This document shows, piece by piece, positions 17,026 to 24,335 of a stretch of DNA of 50,166 bases. Source of the DNA: Saccharopolyspora spinosa NRRL 18395. GTDB taxonomy: Bacteria > Actinomycetota > Actinomycetes > Mycobacteriales > Pseudonocardiaceae. Every line of letters begins with the position of its first letter. Within the stretch, counting starts at the first letter, position 1. Location of the stretch: positions 158,988-209,153 of the forward strand of contig NZ_GL877881.1 of assembly GCF_000194155.1 (NCBI RefSeq), given 5' to 3'. Both the position numbers and the translations under genes were made by a program. The notes under the pieces are model-generated. The model was not told the origin of the DNA. It made no database searches and saw only the letters and a list, made by a program, of their open reading frames with translations.

Positions 17026-17605
17026 GATCCGCGGCGAGCCGTTCCGTGGTTTCGGTCTCGCCCACCGGCCCCTGGGGTACGGGCTTGGGCACCACGAAGT
17101 GGTTCCCACGGTGCACTCCCGCGTTGTTGACCACCAGCCAGAGGTTCGCCAGCACGCCAGGGTCGTGCTCTAGGTGGGAGATCACGTCGGCAAGCCAGGC
17201 CAGATCGACCCGCGGATGGGCCGCGTGGTTCTCGCCGAACTTGACCCGCGCGGAGGGCCCGACCGTGGCAGTGGTGATGCCGGCGAACATGCCGAACGGG
17301 GTGGGCCTGCCACGCCACCGCAGCACGTACGAGCACACCGCCATCAGCAGCCGTCGCCACTGCCGACGTTCTAAATGGGCACCGGAGAGGGCAGCAGTGA
17401 TTCGCTCGCACAAGGCAGGACTCGGCACCTGCAGCGCCATGCGCACGGTTTCGCGCTCCCATATTCGCGCCAGCCACGCGCGGCCGATCGTCTCGGCGCC
17501 GTCTGCGGTGTGCAGGTCCATCCTGGGCAGACACAGTCCGCCGGGATCGGTGCTGGCGCGCACCACTACCAGTCCGGCGTGACGGAAGTGCCGTGGTACT
17601 GCCAT
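17026..17605 (-). pseudogene. lanthipeptide dehydratase (LanB-type), N-terminal fragment
   Basis: ATG 17605 follows GAGGAGG by about 10 nt. The first 190 or so residues match the N-terminal part of class I LanB/thiopeptide dehydratases: FRHAGLVVVRASTDPG, then a helical region and the signature RPTPFGMFAG, followed by HPRVDLAWLADVISHLE and LVVNNAGVHRGNHFVV. A complete enzyme has about 1000 residues (glutamylation plus elimination domains), so four fifths is missing. The break at about 17026 joins the toxin pseudogene. It lies downstream of the precursor gene in the same orientation, as expected for a biosynthetic operon. No cyclase (LanC) or transporter remains in the window. Confidence 0.75.
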
Positions 17606-17668
17606 GCGCGTAGACCTCCTCGCTGGATTTCCGCATCAGCAACGGCGTCGACGTGGAGTGAAAGGGGC

Positions 17669-17715
17669 GGGTGCGTTGACGCCGTGTGTCGGGGGCAAGC
17701 GGCGTCAACGCACCC
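17669..17715 (-). terminator. attenuator/terminator hairpin between precursor and dehydratase genes
   Basis: Two perfectly complementary 16-nt arms (17669-17684 and 17700-17715) with a 15-nt loop lie 13 nt beyond the precursor stop codon and 63 nt before the dehydratase start. Such hairpins after lanA genes usually limit readthrough so that precursor exceeds enzyme. Confidence 0.7.
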
Positions 17716-17728
17716 GAGTTTGCAATGA

Positions 17729-17941
17729 TCAGGAGGGGTTGTTGGCCTGGCTGTTGCAGGCGCTGGTCGAGCAGGTCTGGCCGCAGCCGTCACTGGTGTC
17801 GCAGGTCAACTTCGCCAACGGGTACGCGGCCTCAATCACCTGGAAGTTGAGGGTGAAATCCTCGGCGGTCGTGCTGGCGCCAGGGCCGGCCGTCGTGTCG
17901 GGAGTCGCAGGGCGGGGCAACGTGTTGGTGGCGTGGGGCAT
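17729..17941 (-). CDS. FxLD-type lanthipeptide precursor
   Basis: ATG 17941 follows GAGGAAGGA by about 10 nt; a longer frame starts at 17998 without a ribosome site. The 70-residue peptide has an acidic leader with EDFTLNFQVIE, a variant (FTLN) of the FxLD motif that names the family. After it comes a Cys/Ser/Thr-rich core, LTCDTSDGCGQTCSTSAC, with four Cys and several Thr/Ser available for dehydration and ring closure, then a polar tail NSQANNPS. The co-directional FxLD-type methyltransferase upstream and LanB fragment downstream support the call. With the dehydratase truncated, the peptide cannot be matured by this locus unless enzymes are supplied elsewhere. Confidence 0.8.
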   Translation of the reverse strand: MPHATNTLPRPATPDTTAGPGASTTAEDFTLNFQVIEAAYPLAKLTCDTSDGCGQTCSTSACNSQANNPS

Positions 17942-18001
17942 GTTCCAGTCCTTCCTCTGTCGGTTTGCTTGAAAGACCTGGCCATGACCACTGACCAACG
18001 G

Positions 18002-19462
18002 TCAGGCGGTCGGCGGCGGCCAGGAGATCGAGATGCGGGTGTGACGCTTGTCGATCACGGCCGTAGTAGTGGCGCTGGATCGTCCGCCGGTCTCAGGCCG
18101 GTGAATCAGGTCATCTGGGGTGTCTTGAGGCCAGATGGCGATTTCAGGAGCGGGGTCGTGCCGATAGTGGTTGTGCCAGGTGCGGATCTGCTCGGACAGT
18201 GCCTCCGCTGCGGCGTAGCCATGAGGGCCGAAGCCGTGCGCACCCATCTCAAACACACCCGGCCGCACCCGACGGCTGGCGAGGTAGGCGAACGAATCAC
18301 CGTGGTAAACGTGAGCGTACGGGAACCATCGACCACCCTCGACAGCCATGACCGGACCGCCATCCGAAGGGACGTAGTCGCTGTCGACGGACAGCAGACA
18401 GAACCCGGGCAACACGGTGGCCAGCCACAGGGGCAACGAGTCGAAAGCCTCCATTCCGCCGACGGTCGCTCCCGACCATGTGTCTGCGCGGTCGGTCGCC
18501 AGCACACCGTCAAGCTGGTGCGGATCGGATGGATAGGTGTCGTCGTCGAAACTCAGCGCGATCCGATCCCCGTGTAACAGCAGCATTCGCTCCTGGTGCG
18601 CACCTTCGCCTTGGATCTTCACGAAGCCACAGACTTCGGCCGAATCCGACACCAGATGATCACCTGTGCGTTGCACGCTCAGCGAACGTGTGATCCCGCG
18701 CATTCGCAGTGGAACGACGAGCCGTCCCCCGTCGATCAGCTGCTCGGACCATGCGGGCGGAATATCCCAGCAGCCCACGGTCACCAGGACTACGTCGAAC
18801 GGGCTGCCGTCGGGAATGCCCTCCTCGGCGTCGCCGCAGACGACGCGAACGCGGGAGTAGCCGGCTGTGTCCAGGAACTTGCGCGCCCGGCATGTGATCT
18901 CGGGGTCGATGTCCATCGTCGTCACGCTGCCGGACTCGCCAACCAGTTCCGCCAGCATCGCGGCGTTGACGCCGCCCGAGCCAACCTCCAGCACTCGCAT
19001 TCCTGGCTGAACACTGGCCTGTTCCAACATGAAGGCCTGGATCTGTGGCGCGCTGATCGAGCTGACCGCAGCCCCATGCTCGTCCCACTTCGTCTTCACC
19101 GCAGTCGTCGCCGCATACACCTCGTCCAACAGCACCCCTGGCGCGAAGGCATGGCGATCGACCGTGCGGAAGACCGCCGCGACTCGATCGGAGCGGAGCG
19201 CATTCAGGTCCCGCAGTTGTTCAATCATCGCGTCCCGGGCCCTCTTCACGTGTTCCAGAGCCGGGGAATTACTTTCGGCTGAGGAGAGGGAATCCGCGGT
19301 CTTCTTGTCGTTGCCACCTGCGTCCACCTGGCTGTTCGTCCAATCTCGTGCTCGATCTTTGCTGATGCGATGCTGGCGCCGGTCCGCAATGCAGATGTCA
19401 TGTCGCGCTTGATGCAGCGCGCTATCGGTCGTGGTGAAGCGGATCAGCACGGTGATGATCAC
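18002..19462 (-). CDS. FxLD-system protein O-methyltransferase
   Basis: The protein of up to 486 residues resembles protein-L-isoaspartate O-methyltransferases. It has HAFAPGVLLDEVYA, SSISAPQIQAFML, SAM motif I VLEVGSGGVNAAMLAEL, then the acidic strand TTMDIDP, VVCGDAEEG and FDVVLVTVGCWDIP, followed by a C-terminal extension of about 200 residues (FDSLPLWLATVLPGF, GPHGYAAAEALSEQIRTW). This two-part form is typical of the methyltransferases dedicated to FxLD lanthipeptides. The start is uncertain: the first 45 residues from 19462 look less conserved, and GTG 19327 is an alternative. It precedes the precursor gene by 60 nt in the same orientation and is probably co-transcribed. The frame appears intact. 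Confidence 0.75.
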   Translation of the reverse strand: MIITVLIRFTTTDSALHQARHDICIADRRQHRISKDRARDWTNSQVDAGGNDKKTADSLSSAESNSPALEHVKRARDAMIEQLRDLNALRSDRVAAVFRTVDRHAFAPGVLLDEVYAATTAVKTKWDEHGAAVSSISAPQIQAFMLEQASVQPGMRVLEVGSGGVNAAMLAELVGESGSVTTMDIDPEITCRARKFLDTAGYSRVRVVCGDAEEGIPDGSPFDVVLVTVGCWDIPPAWSEQLIDGGRLVVPLRMRGITRSLSVQRTGDHLVSDSAEVCGFVKIQGEGAHQERMLLLHGDRIALSFDDDTYPSDPHQLDGVLATDRADTWSGATVGGMEAFDSLPLWLATVLPGFCLLSVDSDYVPSDGGPVMAVEGGRWFPYAHVYHGDSFAYLASRRVRPGVFEMGAHGFGPHGYAAAEALSEQIRTWHNHYRHDPAPEIAIWPQDTPDDLIHRPETGGRSSATTTAVIDKRHTRISISWPPPTA

Positions 19463-19616
19463 GCTAGAGCCGAGGGCTGAGCCGGGGCCAGAAGTTTGCT
19501 TGAGTTTGCTCGAAGATAACCTTTCCGTGCGGGAGGTTGTTGACTGATGTTGCTGGTGAGATCACTATCTACGCGGCCAAGCAAACTCGCGCACCGCACT
19601 GGTGGAAGGGGTAGCC

Positions 19617-19946
19617 ATGCAGCTAACGTTCCTCGGCACAGAGACACAGGGTGGAGGCTCGCCGACCTTGTACGCCACCGACCGCGGCACCTACCTGGTG
19701 CAGGGATGGAAGGTCGAGGGACACCCAACATGGATCGAGATTCCCCACCGCCTGCTGGGACACGTCGAAAAGGGGAAATGCTTGGGCACCCATCTCGACG
19801 ACACCGGTCGCGGGAGCTTCCTCCTCTGCGGTGAGCTCGTGACCGACACCGAGGCGTTGGCGCAGATGGACATCCCCGGGCACGAAACCTGCATCGAGGT
19901 CCCGACGAAGAAGGAGGTTTGGGTCAGTGGAACTGCTACAGGGTGA
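19617..19946 (+). CDS. small conserved hypothetical protein of the DUF6879/DUF5753 set
   Basis: ATG 19617 starts MQLTFLGTETQGGGSPTLYA; the frame itself begins at 19602. The 109-residue protein is beta-rich (TYLVQGWKVEGHPTWIEIPH) and ends with a short polar tail. Proteins with this beginning sit directly before DUF6879 and Scr1-type regulator genes in many actinomycetes. The next gene starts 20 nt before this one ends. It is divergent from the methyltransferase gene, so the 154-bp gap upstream probably carries promoters for both. The molecular role is not known. Confidence 0.65.
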   Translation: MQLTFLGTETQGGGSPTLYATDRGTYLVQGWKVEGHPTWIEIPHRLLGHVEKGKCLGTHLDDTGRGSFLLCGELVTDTEALAQMDIPGHETCIEVPTKKEVWVSGTATG

Positions 19947-20460
19947 CGCGTTCGATGCGCTCTTCCGCGATTTCAAGCACGACGCGTTCCACCTTGAAGT
20001 CCAGGACACCTACACCACGCCAGAAGAGTCGGGGCCGTTTCGCCTGTTCCTCACCGGTGAGCACGACGACTTCGAGTGGTTTCAGCCGTGGTTGAACCTA
20101 GTTCGTCACGCGACCAGTACGGGTCGCGTAGTCCGGAGAGCGCGAGTGATTACGGTTCCCCACGGCGATTACACGCGGTGGGGTCTCACCGTGGCCAAGC
20201 ACAACATCGCTGCTGGCGAGGATGTCCGATGGCTTCCACGTCACCTGATCAGTCCAGACGAGGTGTCGGCAGACGACTTCTGGCTCTTCGATAACAACTT
20301 CGTGGTGTTCACGGTGTTCGAGCCAGGCGGCCGGTTCGCCGGCGGCGCAACCACCAGCGACCCGGTCATCGTGAATCATTGTCGCACCGTGCGCGACCGG
20401 GTATGGCACGTCGCGATGCCGCACCATCGGTATCTGGAGACCGAGCACGTCACGGCCTAA
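19927..20460 (+). CDS. DUF6879 family protein
   Basis: GTG 19927 overlaps the previous gene by 20 nt. The 177-residue product contains features of DUF6879: an N-terminal LLQGDAFDALFRDFKHDAFH, the RRARVITVPHGDYTRWGLTV segment, DVRWLPRHL, and DDFWLFDNNFVVFTVFEP. These cytoplasmic proteins are commonly linked to XRE regulators with a DUF5753 domain and have been proposed to act as toxin-like or signalling partners. The biochemical role is not established. The gene is intact and ends 16 nt before the regulator start. Confidence 0.8.
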   Translation: MELLQGDAFDALFRDFKHDAFHLEVQDTYTTPEESGPFRLFLTGEHDDFEWFQPWLNLVRHATSTGRVVRRARVITVPHGDYTRWGLTVAKHNIAAGEDVRWLPRHLISPDEVSADDFWLFDNNFVVFTVFEPGGRFAGGATTSDPVIVNHCRTVRDRVWHVAMPHHRYLETEHVTA

Positions 20461-20476
20461 CGAGGACTGCAATCCC

Positions 20477-21343
20477 GTGACGAACTCTCTTCACCAAGCG
20501 CGCCATGCTCTCGGTCAGCAGCTGCGAGACCTTCGCAAGGACGCGCAGCTGACTGGCCGGGGCCTGGCCACGCTCGCTGGCTGGCACAGCTCGAAAGTCT
20601 CAAAAATCGAGTACGGCAAGCAAACCCCCACAGAAGAAGACATCCGCGCATGGTGCCGGCACACCTCAGCCGAGAGCCAGATCCCCGACCTCATCGCCAC
20701 TGTGCGCAACATCGAGTCGATGTACGTGGAATGGCGGCGCATGCTCAGCGTCGGCACCCGACGTCGTCAGAACGCTTCGCGGAGACTTGAAGCCGGAACC
20801 AAGCTGATGCGCTGGTACGAACCCATACTCGTTCCAGGCATCCTCCACACAGCCGAATACGCCCGTGAAGTCATGCGTCGCGTGATCGAATTCTACGAGG
20901 TGCCTGACGACCTCGAAGACGGCGTCGCGGAACGCATGGAACGTCAGACGATCCTGTATCGCGGTGATCATCATTTCCACTTCGTCCTGGCTCAGCAAGC
21001 GTTGACGACGACGGTGGGCGGGTCCGACGTCATGATCGGCCAGCTTGATCGGCTCTTAGCCGTCACGTCATTGCCACGAGTGGTATTCGGCATCATCCCG
21101 AACAATGCCGAATACCGAACACCCACCAACCAGTTCATCATCTTCGATAACCTGCTGGTCCATGTCGAAACGATCTCTGCCGAACTGAGCATCAGTCAGC
21201 CCCGAGAAGTCACCCTCTACAGCAAAGCCTTCCGTCGGCTCGCCGAACAAGCAGTGACAGGATCGGCTGCACGGAACCTCATCACCAGCGCGATTAAGCA
21301 CTTCCAGGAGCAGCAAGACGAGGAAGTTTCGACGACGTCATGA
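20477..21343 (+). CDS. XRE-family regulator with DUF5753 (Scr1-type antitoxin-like)
   Basis: GTG 20477 starts TNSLHQARHALGQQLRDLRK. Residues about 12-65 form the Cro/C1 HTH (GRGLATLAGWHSSKVSKIEY). The rest is the DUF5753 domain with YEPILVPGILHTAEYAREVM, FHFVLAQQALTTTVGG, VVFGIIPNNAEYRTPTNQF and YSKAFRRLAEQAVTGSAARN. Length (288 residues) and architecture match Scr1-family regulators, which control adjacent small partners and development or secondary metabolism in actinomycetes. It probably autoregulates the three-gene operon beginning at 19617. Nothing suggests damage. Confidence 0.9.
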   Translation: MTNSLHQARHALGQQLRDLRKDAQLTGRGLATLAGWHSSKVSKIEYGKQTPTEEDIRAWCRHTSAESQIPDLIATVRNIESMYVEWRRMLSVGTRRRQNASRRLEAGTKLMRWYEPILVPGILHTAEYAREVMRRVIEFYEVPDDLEDGVAERMERQTILYRGDHHFHFVLAQQALTTTVGGSDVMIGQLDRLLAVTSLPRVVFGIIPNNAEYRTPTNQFIIFDNLLVHVETISAELSISQPREVTLYSKAFRRLAEQAVTGSAARNLITSAIKHFQEQQDEEVSTTS

Positions 21344-21488
21344 AGGCCCCTGCATCCCATGCCGCTGGAGCTCCACCACAAGCAGACGTCGGCAGCAGAG
21401 GAGGGAGCCCGCTGAACTCCCGAGCTCCATCGAACTATACATTCGACGACGTAAAACGATCGTCAGACTGGTGCGGCTGGAGGCCCCC

Positions 21489-21639
21489 GTAGCGCTTCAG
21501 AAATCCTGCAGTGCTGCTGACCTGGGCGTCGCCCGTGGTCGGGCATGATCCGTCCTTGTGCTCGTACAGATGATCTACCTGCTCGCTACCCGGACCTTCG
21601 CGTGGCTCGCTCTACTATGTCGGTCTACCCCGGCGAAGA
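21489..21639 (+). repeat. 151-bp direct repeat, left copy
   Basis: Matches 49860-50010 at 146 of 151 positions by direct comparison. The repeat contains the upstream region (GTAGCGCTTCAGAAATCC...) and first codons of an integrase-core transposase. The two copies have the same orientation and lie 28.4 kb apart. Confidence 0.9.
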
Positions 21640-21870
21640 CACCCGCCGGTACCCGACCAGCTCCACGACCTGATCATCCGGCCCGGCACCGACAACTCCC
21701 CCTGGGGGTCCCGACGCGTACACGGCGAACTACGCCGACTGGGATACAAAGTCAGCGCAGCCACCGCCCGCCGCGTCCTGCCAGCCACCGGGTTCCATCC
21801 CAGACAACGCCGACAGGCAGCGCACCACGAATGGACCACAACCCCAGATCACAACCAGCGAACCCTTTTT
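21489..21870 (+). pseudogene. integrase-core transposase remnant, left flank of the catabolic region
   Basis: GTG 21558 starts VLVQMIYLLATRTFAWLALL, the N-terminus of the integrase-core transposase family. After PAK the sequence jumps to a later HTH part in a different frame (PWGSRRVHGELRRLGYKVSA, TARRVLPATGF). The rve catalytic core is absent, so this is an internally deleted remnant of about 380 bp. Its first 151 bp are a near-exact direct repeat of 49860-50010. Confidence 0.75.
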
Positions 21871-21893
21871 GAAGCACTACGGCCGATTTCGCC

Positions 21894-22208
21894 ATGCTGG
21901 CCAGATGTTTCACCGCCGACGCAAGAAGTGGACGGTTCGTACCGGGTGAGCGGCCGAGCGGCGTGCTGGCGAAGATCCGGTCCCGCCATTGCCCCGGCCG
22001 CACCCACCTCACCGCCAACCTGCTACTCGAACCGGCCCTGGGCAGCACGGTCCACGGCCGGGCGACCTTCGCCGTGATCGGCACCGACGCTGTCGCCGGG
22101 GCGTACGGCGAGTATGACGACATGCTCGTGCGAGACAGCCGTGGCGAGTGGGTTTTCGCAAGCAGGCAAATCGTTTACCGGTCCGTCAGGCAGGAAGGCA
22201 AGCAGTGA
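21894..22208 (+). pseudogene. SnoaL-like (NTF2-fold) protein, C-terminal fragment
   Basis: The readable part (RFVPGERPSGVLAKI, HLTANLLLEP, ATFAVIGTDAVAGAYGEY, WVFASRQIVYRSVR) corresponds to the second half of SnoaL_4-type NTF2-fold proteins. These are small cyclase-, isomerase- or hydratase-like enzymes common in catabolic and polyketide clusters. The N-terminal half is missing: upstream DNA is transposase remnant. Its TGA overlaps the GTG of the following nitroreductase fragment. Probably truncated by the same transposition event that left the remnant at 21489-21870. Confidence 0.6.
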
Positions 22209-22512
22209 GCAACCTCGGACTCGGAACCGACTAGGCGTGGCGACGACCCGTGCCGTGCGGAAGCGGCTCGACCTCGACCGGCCGGTGGATCCCGGCCTGA
22301 TCCGGGAATTCCTCGAAATAGCGATGCAAGCGCCCAGCGGCAGCAACAAGCAAACCTGGCATTTCCTCGTCGCGACCGACATCGGCAAGCGCGCCGAGGT
22401 GGCCGAGGTCTATCGCAAGGCCTACGCCGACTACGAGCGCAGCGCCACGAGTTCCGCGCACACCCTCGGCACGATTTCCGTCCCGGACCTCACCGGCCGC
22501 TCGGCGAGATAG
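22205..22512 (+). pseudogene. nitroreductase-family protein, N-terminal fragment
   Basis: GTG 22205 starts VSNLGLGTD and meets TAG after 9 codons. A neighbouring frame continues with VATTRAVRKRLDLDRPVD, then FLEIAMQAPSGSNKQTWHFL, the FMN-binding N-terminal signature of nitroreductases, and RAEVAEVYRKAYADYE. The reading ends at 22512 after about 90 residues, less than half of a normal protein, and no later nitroreductase motif follows. It carries a frameshift and a 3' truncation. It is convergent with the minus-strand operon ending at 22551. Confidence 0.65.
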
Positions 22513-22550
22513 TCCACCGGTAACGCTATCTGTCACTCCGCCGTGTGCCT

Positions 22551-23555
22551 TTATCCCTGATAGCGGCGGCGCCGCTTCCAGACCTGAGGATTGACGAGTG
22601 TCGGCGGCTTTTCGCCTCGCAACACCGTGAGCGCCCGCTCAACCGCGGAGAACGACAGCGCATGCAGTGAATCTCGCGTTACCCCTGCGATGTGCGGGGT
22701 GACGAACAGCCCGGGAATGTCGCTGAACTCCAGCAACGCCTCGGAATCCGGCGGTTCCGGATCCAGCACATCGAGTACGGCACCGCCCAGAGTCCCGGCC
22801 CGCAACGCGGTCAGCACCGCGCATTGATCAACTACGCCGCCCCGCGCCGTATTGATCAGCAGCCCGTCCCCGCCAAGCATCTCGAGCTGACGCGGCCCGA
22901 TCAGGTGGCGGGTCGTTGCGGTCAGTGGCACGTGCAGTGTGATCACGTCGGCCCAGGCGCACAACTCGTCAACGGATGCAGCCTCGACGAGCGACGGGGC
23001 CGGGGTCCGCACACGCCCCGAACCGACATACCTGACCTCCATCCCGAGACCCAGCTCGGCCCTTCTCGCGATTTCGGCCCCGATCCGGCCGAGGCCGACT
23101 ATGCCGAGGCGGCTCGCCGACACGCCGGACGCCGTCACCCCGTCATAGCGCGCACGCCACTCGCGAAAGTCACCGGCGAGGAGCCGCTGCCGCTGGTCCA
23201 GAAACTTGCGGCGGCCAAGGACCACAGCTCCGATCACATACTCCGCGACGGGCACCGATGCCACGCCCGCGGCGTTGGTCACCGCCACACCGGCGTCGGT
23301 GGCGGCGCCGACGTCGATGAAGTCGTACCCGGATCCGACGGTCGAGATCACCGTGAGGTGCTCAGCGGGGCCTAACTCCGCCCGCCCGATCCGGCGCGGG
23401 CTCTGGGCGATGACCGCGTCGGCGAATGCCAGATCGTCCACCGACGGGCGGCTGTCATAGCACCGCAGGACTTCTGCCTCGGAGACGAGGTAACTGTCGG
23501 CGTCGCGGCTGAAAAGTGGTGCGGTCAGTGCGATTCGCGGTTTGGGCGCACTCAC
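22551..23555 (-). CDS. D-isomer-specific 2-hydroxyacid dehydrogenase
   Basis: GTG 23555 starts 3 nt after the SDR stop codon, so translation is probably coupled. The 334-residue protein has the family layout: a catalytic domain split around a Rossmann NAD(P) domain, with VGSGYDFIDVGAATDAGVAV, LGIVGLGRIGAEIARR (GxGxxG), NTARGGVVDQCAV (catalytic Arg), DVLDPEPP (Glu) and VTPHIAGVT (His). These enzymes interconvert 2-oxo acids and D-2-hydroxy acids, or act as glyoxylate/hydroxypyruvate reductases. As the last gene of the minus-strand set beside a 2-oxoacid dehydrogenase complex, it may feed or drain a 2-oxo acid intermediate. Substrate unknown. Confidence 0.85.
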   Translation of the reverse strand: MSAPKPRIALTAPLFSRDADSYLVSEAEVLRCYDSRPSVDDLAFADAVIAQSPRRIGRAELGPAEHLTVISTVGSGYDFIDVGAATDAGVAVTNAAGVASVPVAEYVIGAVVLGRRKFLDQRQRLLAGDFREWRARYDGVTASGVSASRLGIVGLGRIGAEIARRAELGLGMEVRYVGSGRVRTPAPSLVEAASVDELCAWADVITLHVPLTATTRHLIGPRQLEMLGGDGLLINTARGGVVDQCAVLTALRAGTLGGAVLDVLDPEPPDSEALLEFSDIPGLFVTPHIAGVTRDSLHALSFSAVERALTVLRGEKPPTLVNPQVWKRRRRYQG

Positions 23556-23558
23556 CGA

Positions 23559-24308
23559 TCACACCGCGGTCATGCCGGCGTCGACGGTGAGCACCTGTCC
23601 GGTGACGTAGCACGCCTCCGCCGACAGCAAGAAGCAGGCGGTCCCCGCGATGTCTTCAGGCATGGCGACCCGCTTGAGCATCACGTTGCTCCCGAGTTTG
23701 TGGAGACCGTCCTCGAGCGTCGCGCCCTGGCTGCGGTAGAGGTCCTCTGTCATCTCGGTGAGAGTGTGCCCGGGCGAAATCGCGTTCACCCGGACCTCGG
23801 GCCCCAGTTCAAGCGCGAGGTGCCGGGTCAACGGCGGGATCGTCCCCTTCGACGCGGCGTAGAGACCACGGTTGGCGCGGGCGATGTCGACCACCACTGA
23901 GGAGGTGTTGACGATCGCCGCGCAGTCGGATTTGCGTAACGCCGCCGCGGTCGCGTGGCAGACGTTGAGCGTGCCGACGGCGTTGACCATCAACTGCTGC
24001 ACGAACTCTTCGGCCGGCGCCGACACCGCTTCGGTGGGGGTCAGGATGGCGGCGGCGTTATACACCGAGTCGATGCGCCCGAACTTGTCCAGCGCGAGAT
24101 CGACGGCGCGCAGCACCGCATCGCGGTCCGAAACGTCGGTGCTGACTGCCAGGGAACCCGGGCAGTCGGCCACGACCGCATCGAGCGCGTTTTGCCGGCG
24201 TCCGAGGAGCAGAACCCGGCCGCCCTCGCGGGCATACTGTCGCGCCACGGCGGCGCCAATCCCTGTTCCCGCTCCGGTGCAGACCAGCACCCGGCCGTCG
24301 AATCGCAT
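23559..24308 (-). CDS. short-chain dehydrogenase/reductase (SDR)
   Basis: ATG 24308 follows GGAGGAAC. The 249-residue protein is a classical SDR: cofactor motif TGAGTGIG near residue 11, acidic DVSD, NAAAI, catalytic Ser in VNTSSVVV, YAASK (Tyr/Lys), then ISPGHTLTEM and the C-terminal GQVLTVDAGM. It would oxidise or reduce a secondary alcohol/ketone with NAD(P). It sits 27 nt after the MFS gene and directly before the 2-hydroxyacid dehydrogenase in one operon. A role in oxidising a hydroxylated product of the P450 in this locus is plausible but inferred. Confidence 0.9.
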   Translation of the reverse strand: MRFDGRVLVCTGAGTGIGAAVARQYAREGGRVLLLGRRQNALDAVVADCPGSLAVSTDVSDRDAVLRAVDLALDKFGRIDSVYNAAAILTPTEAVSAPAEEFVQQLMVNAVGTLNVCHATAAALRKSDCAAIVNTSSVVVDIARANRGLYAASKGTIPPLTRHLALELGPEVRVNAISPGHTLTEMTEDLYRSQGATLEDGLHKLGSNVMLKRVAMPEDIAGTACFLLSAEACYVTGQVLTVDAGMTAV

Positions 24309-24335
24309 GATGTTCCTCCGTATCCGTGAAACGAA

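Noticed and set aside
18002..18577. Plus-strand open frames overlapping the methyltransferase (for example 17933-18577)
   Set aside because: They lack motifs and are antisense to a gene with clear SAM-binding signatures.
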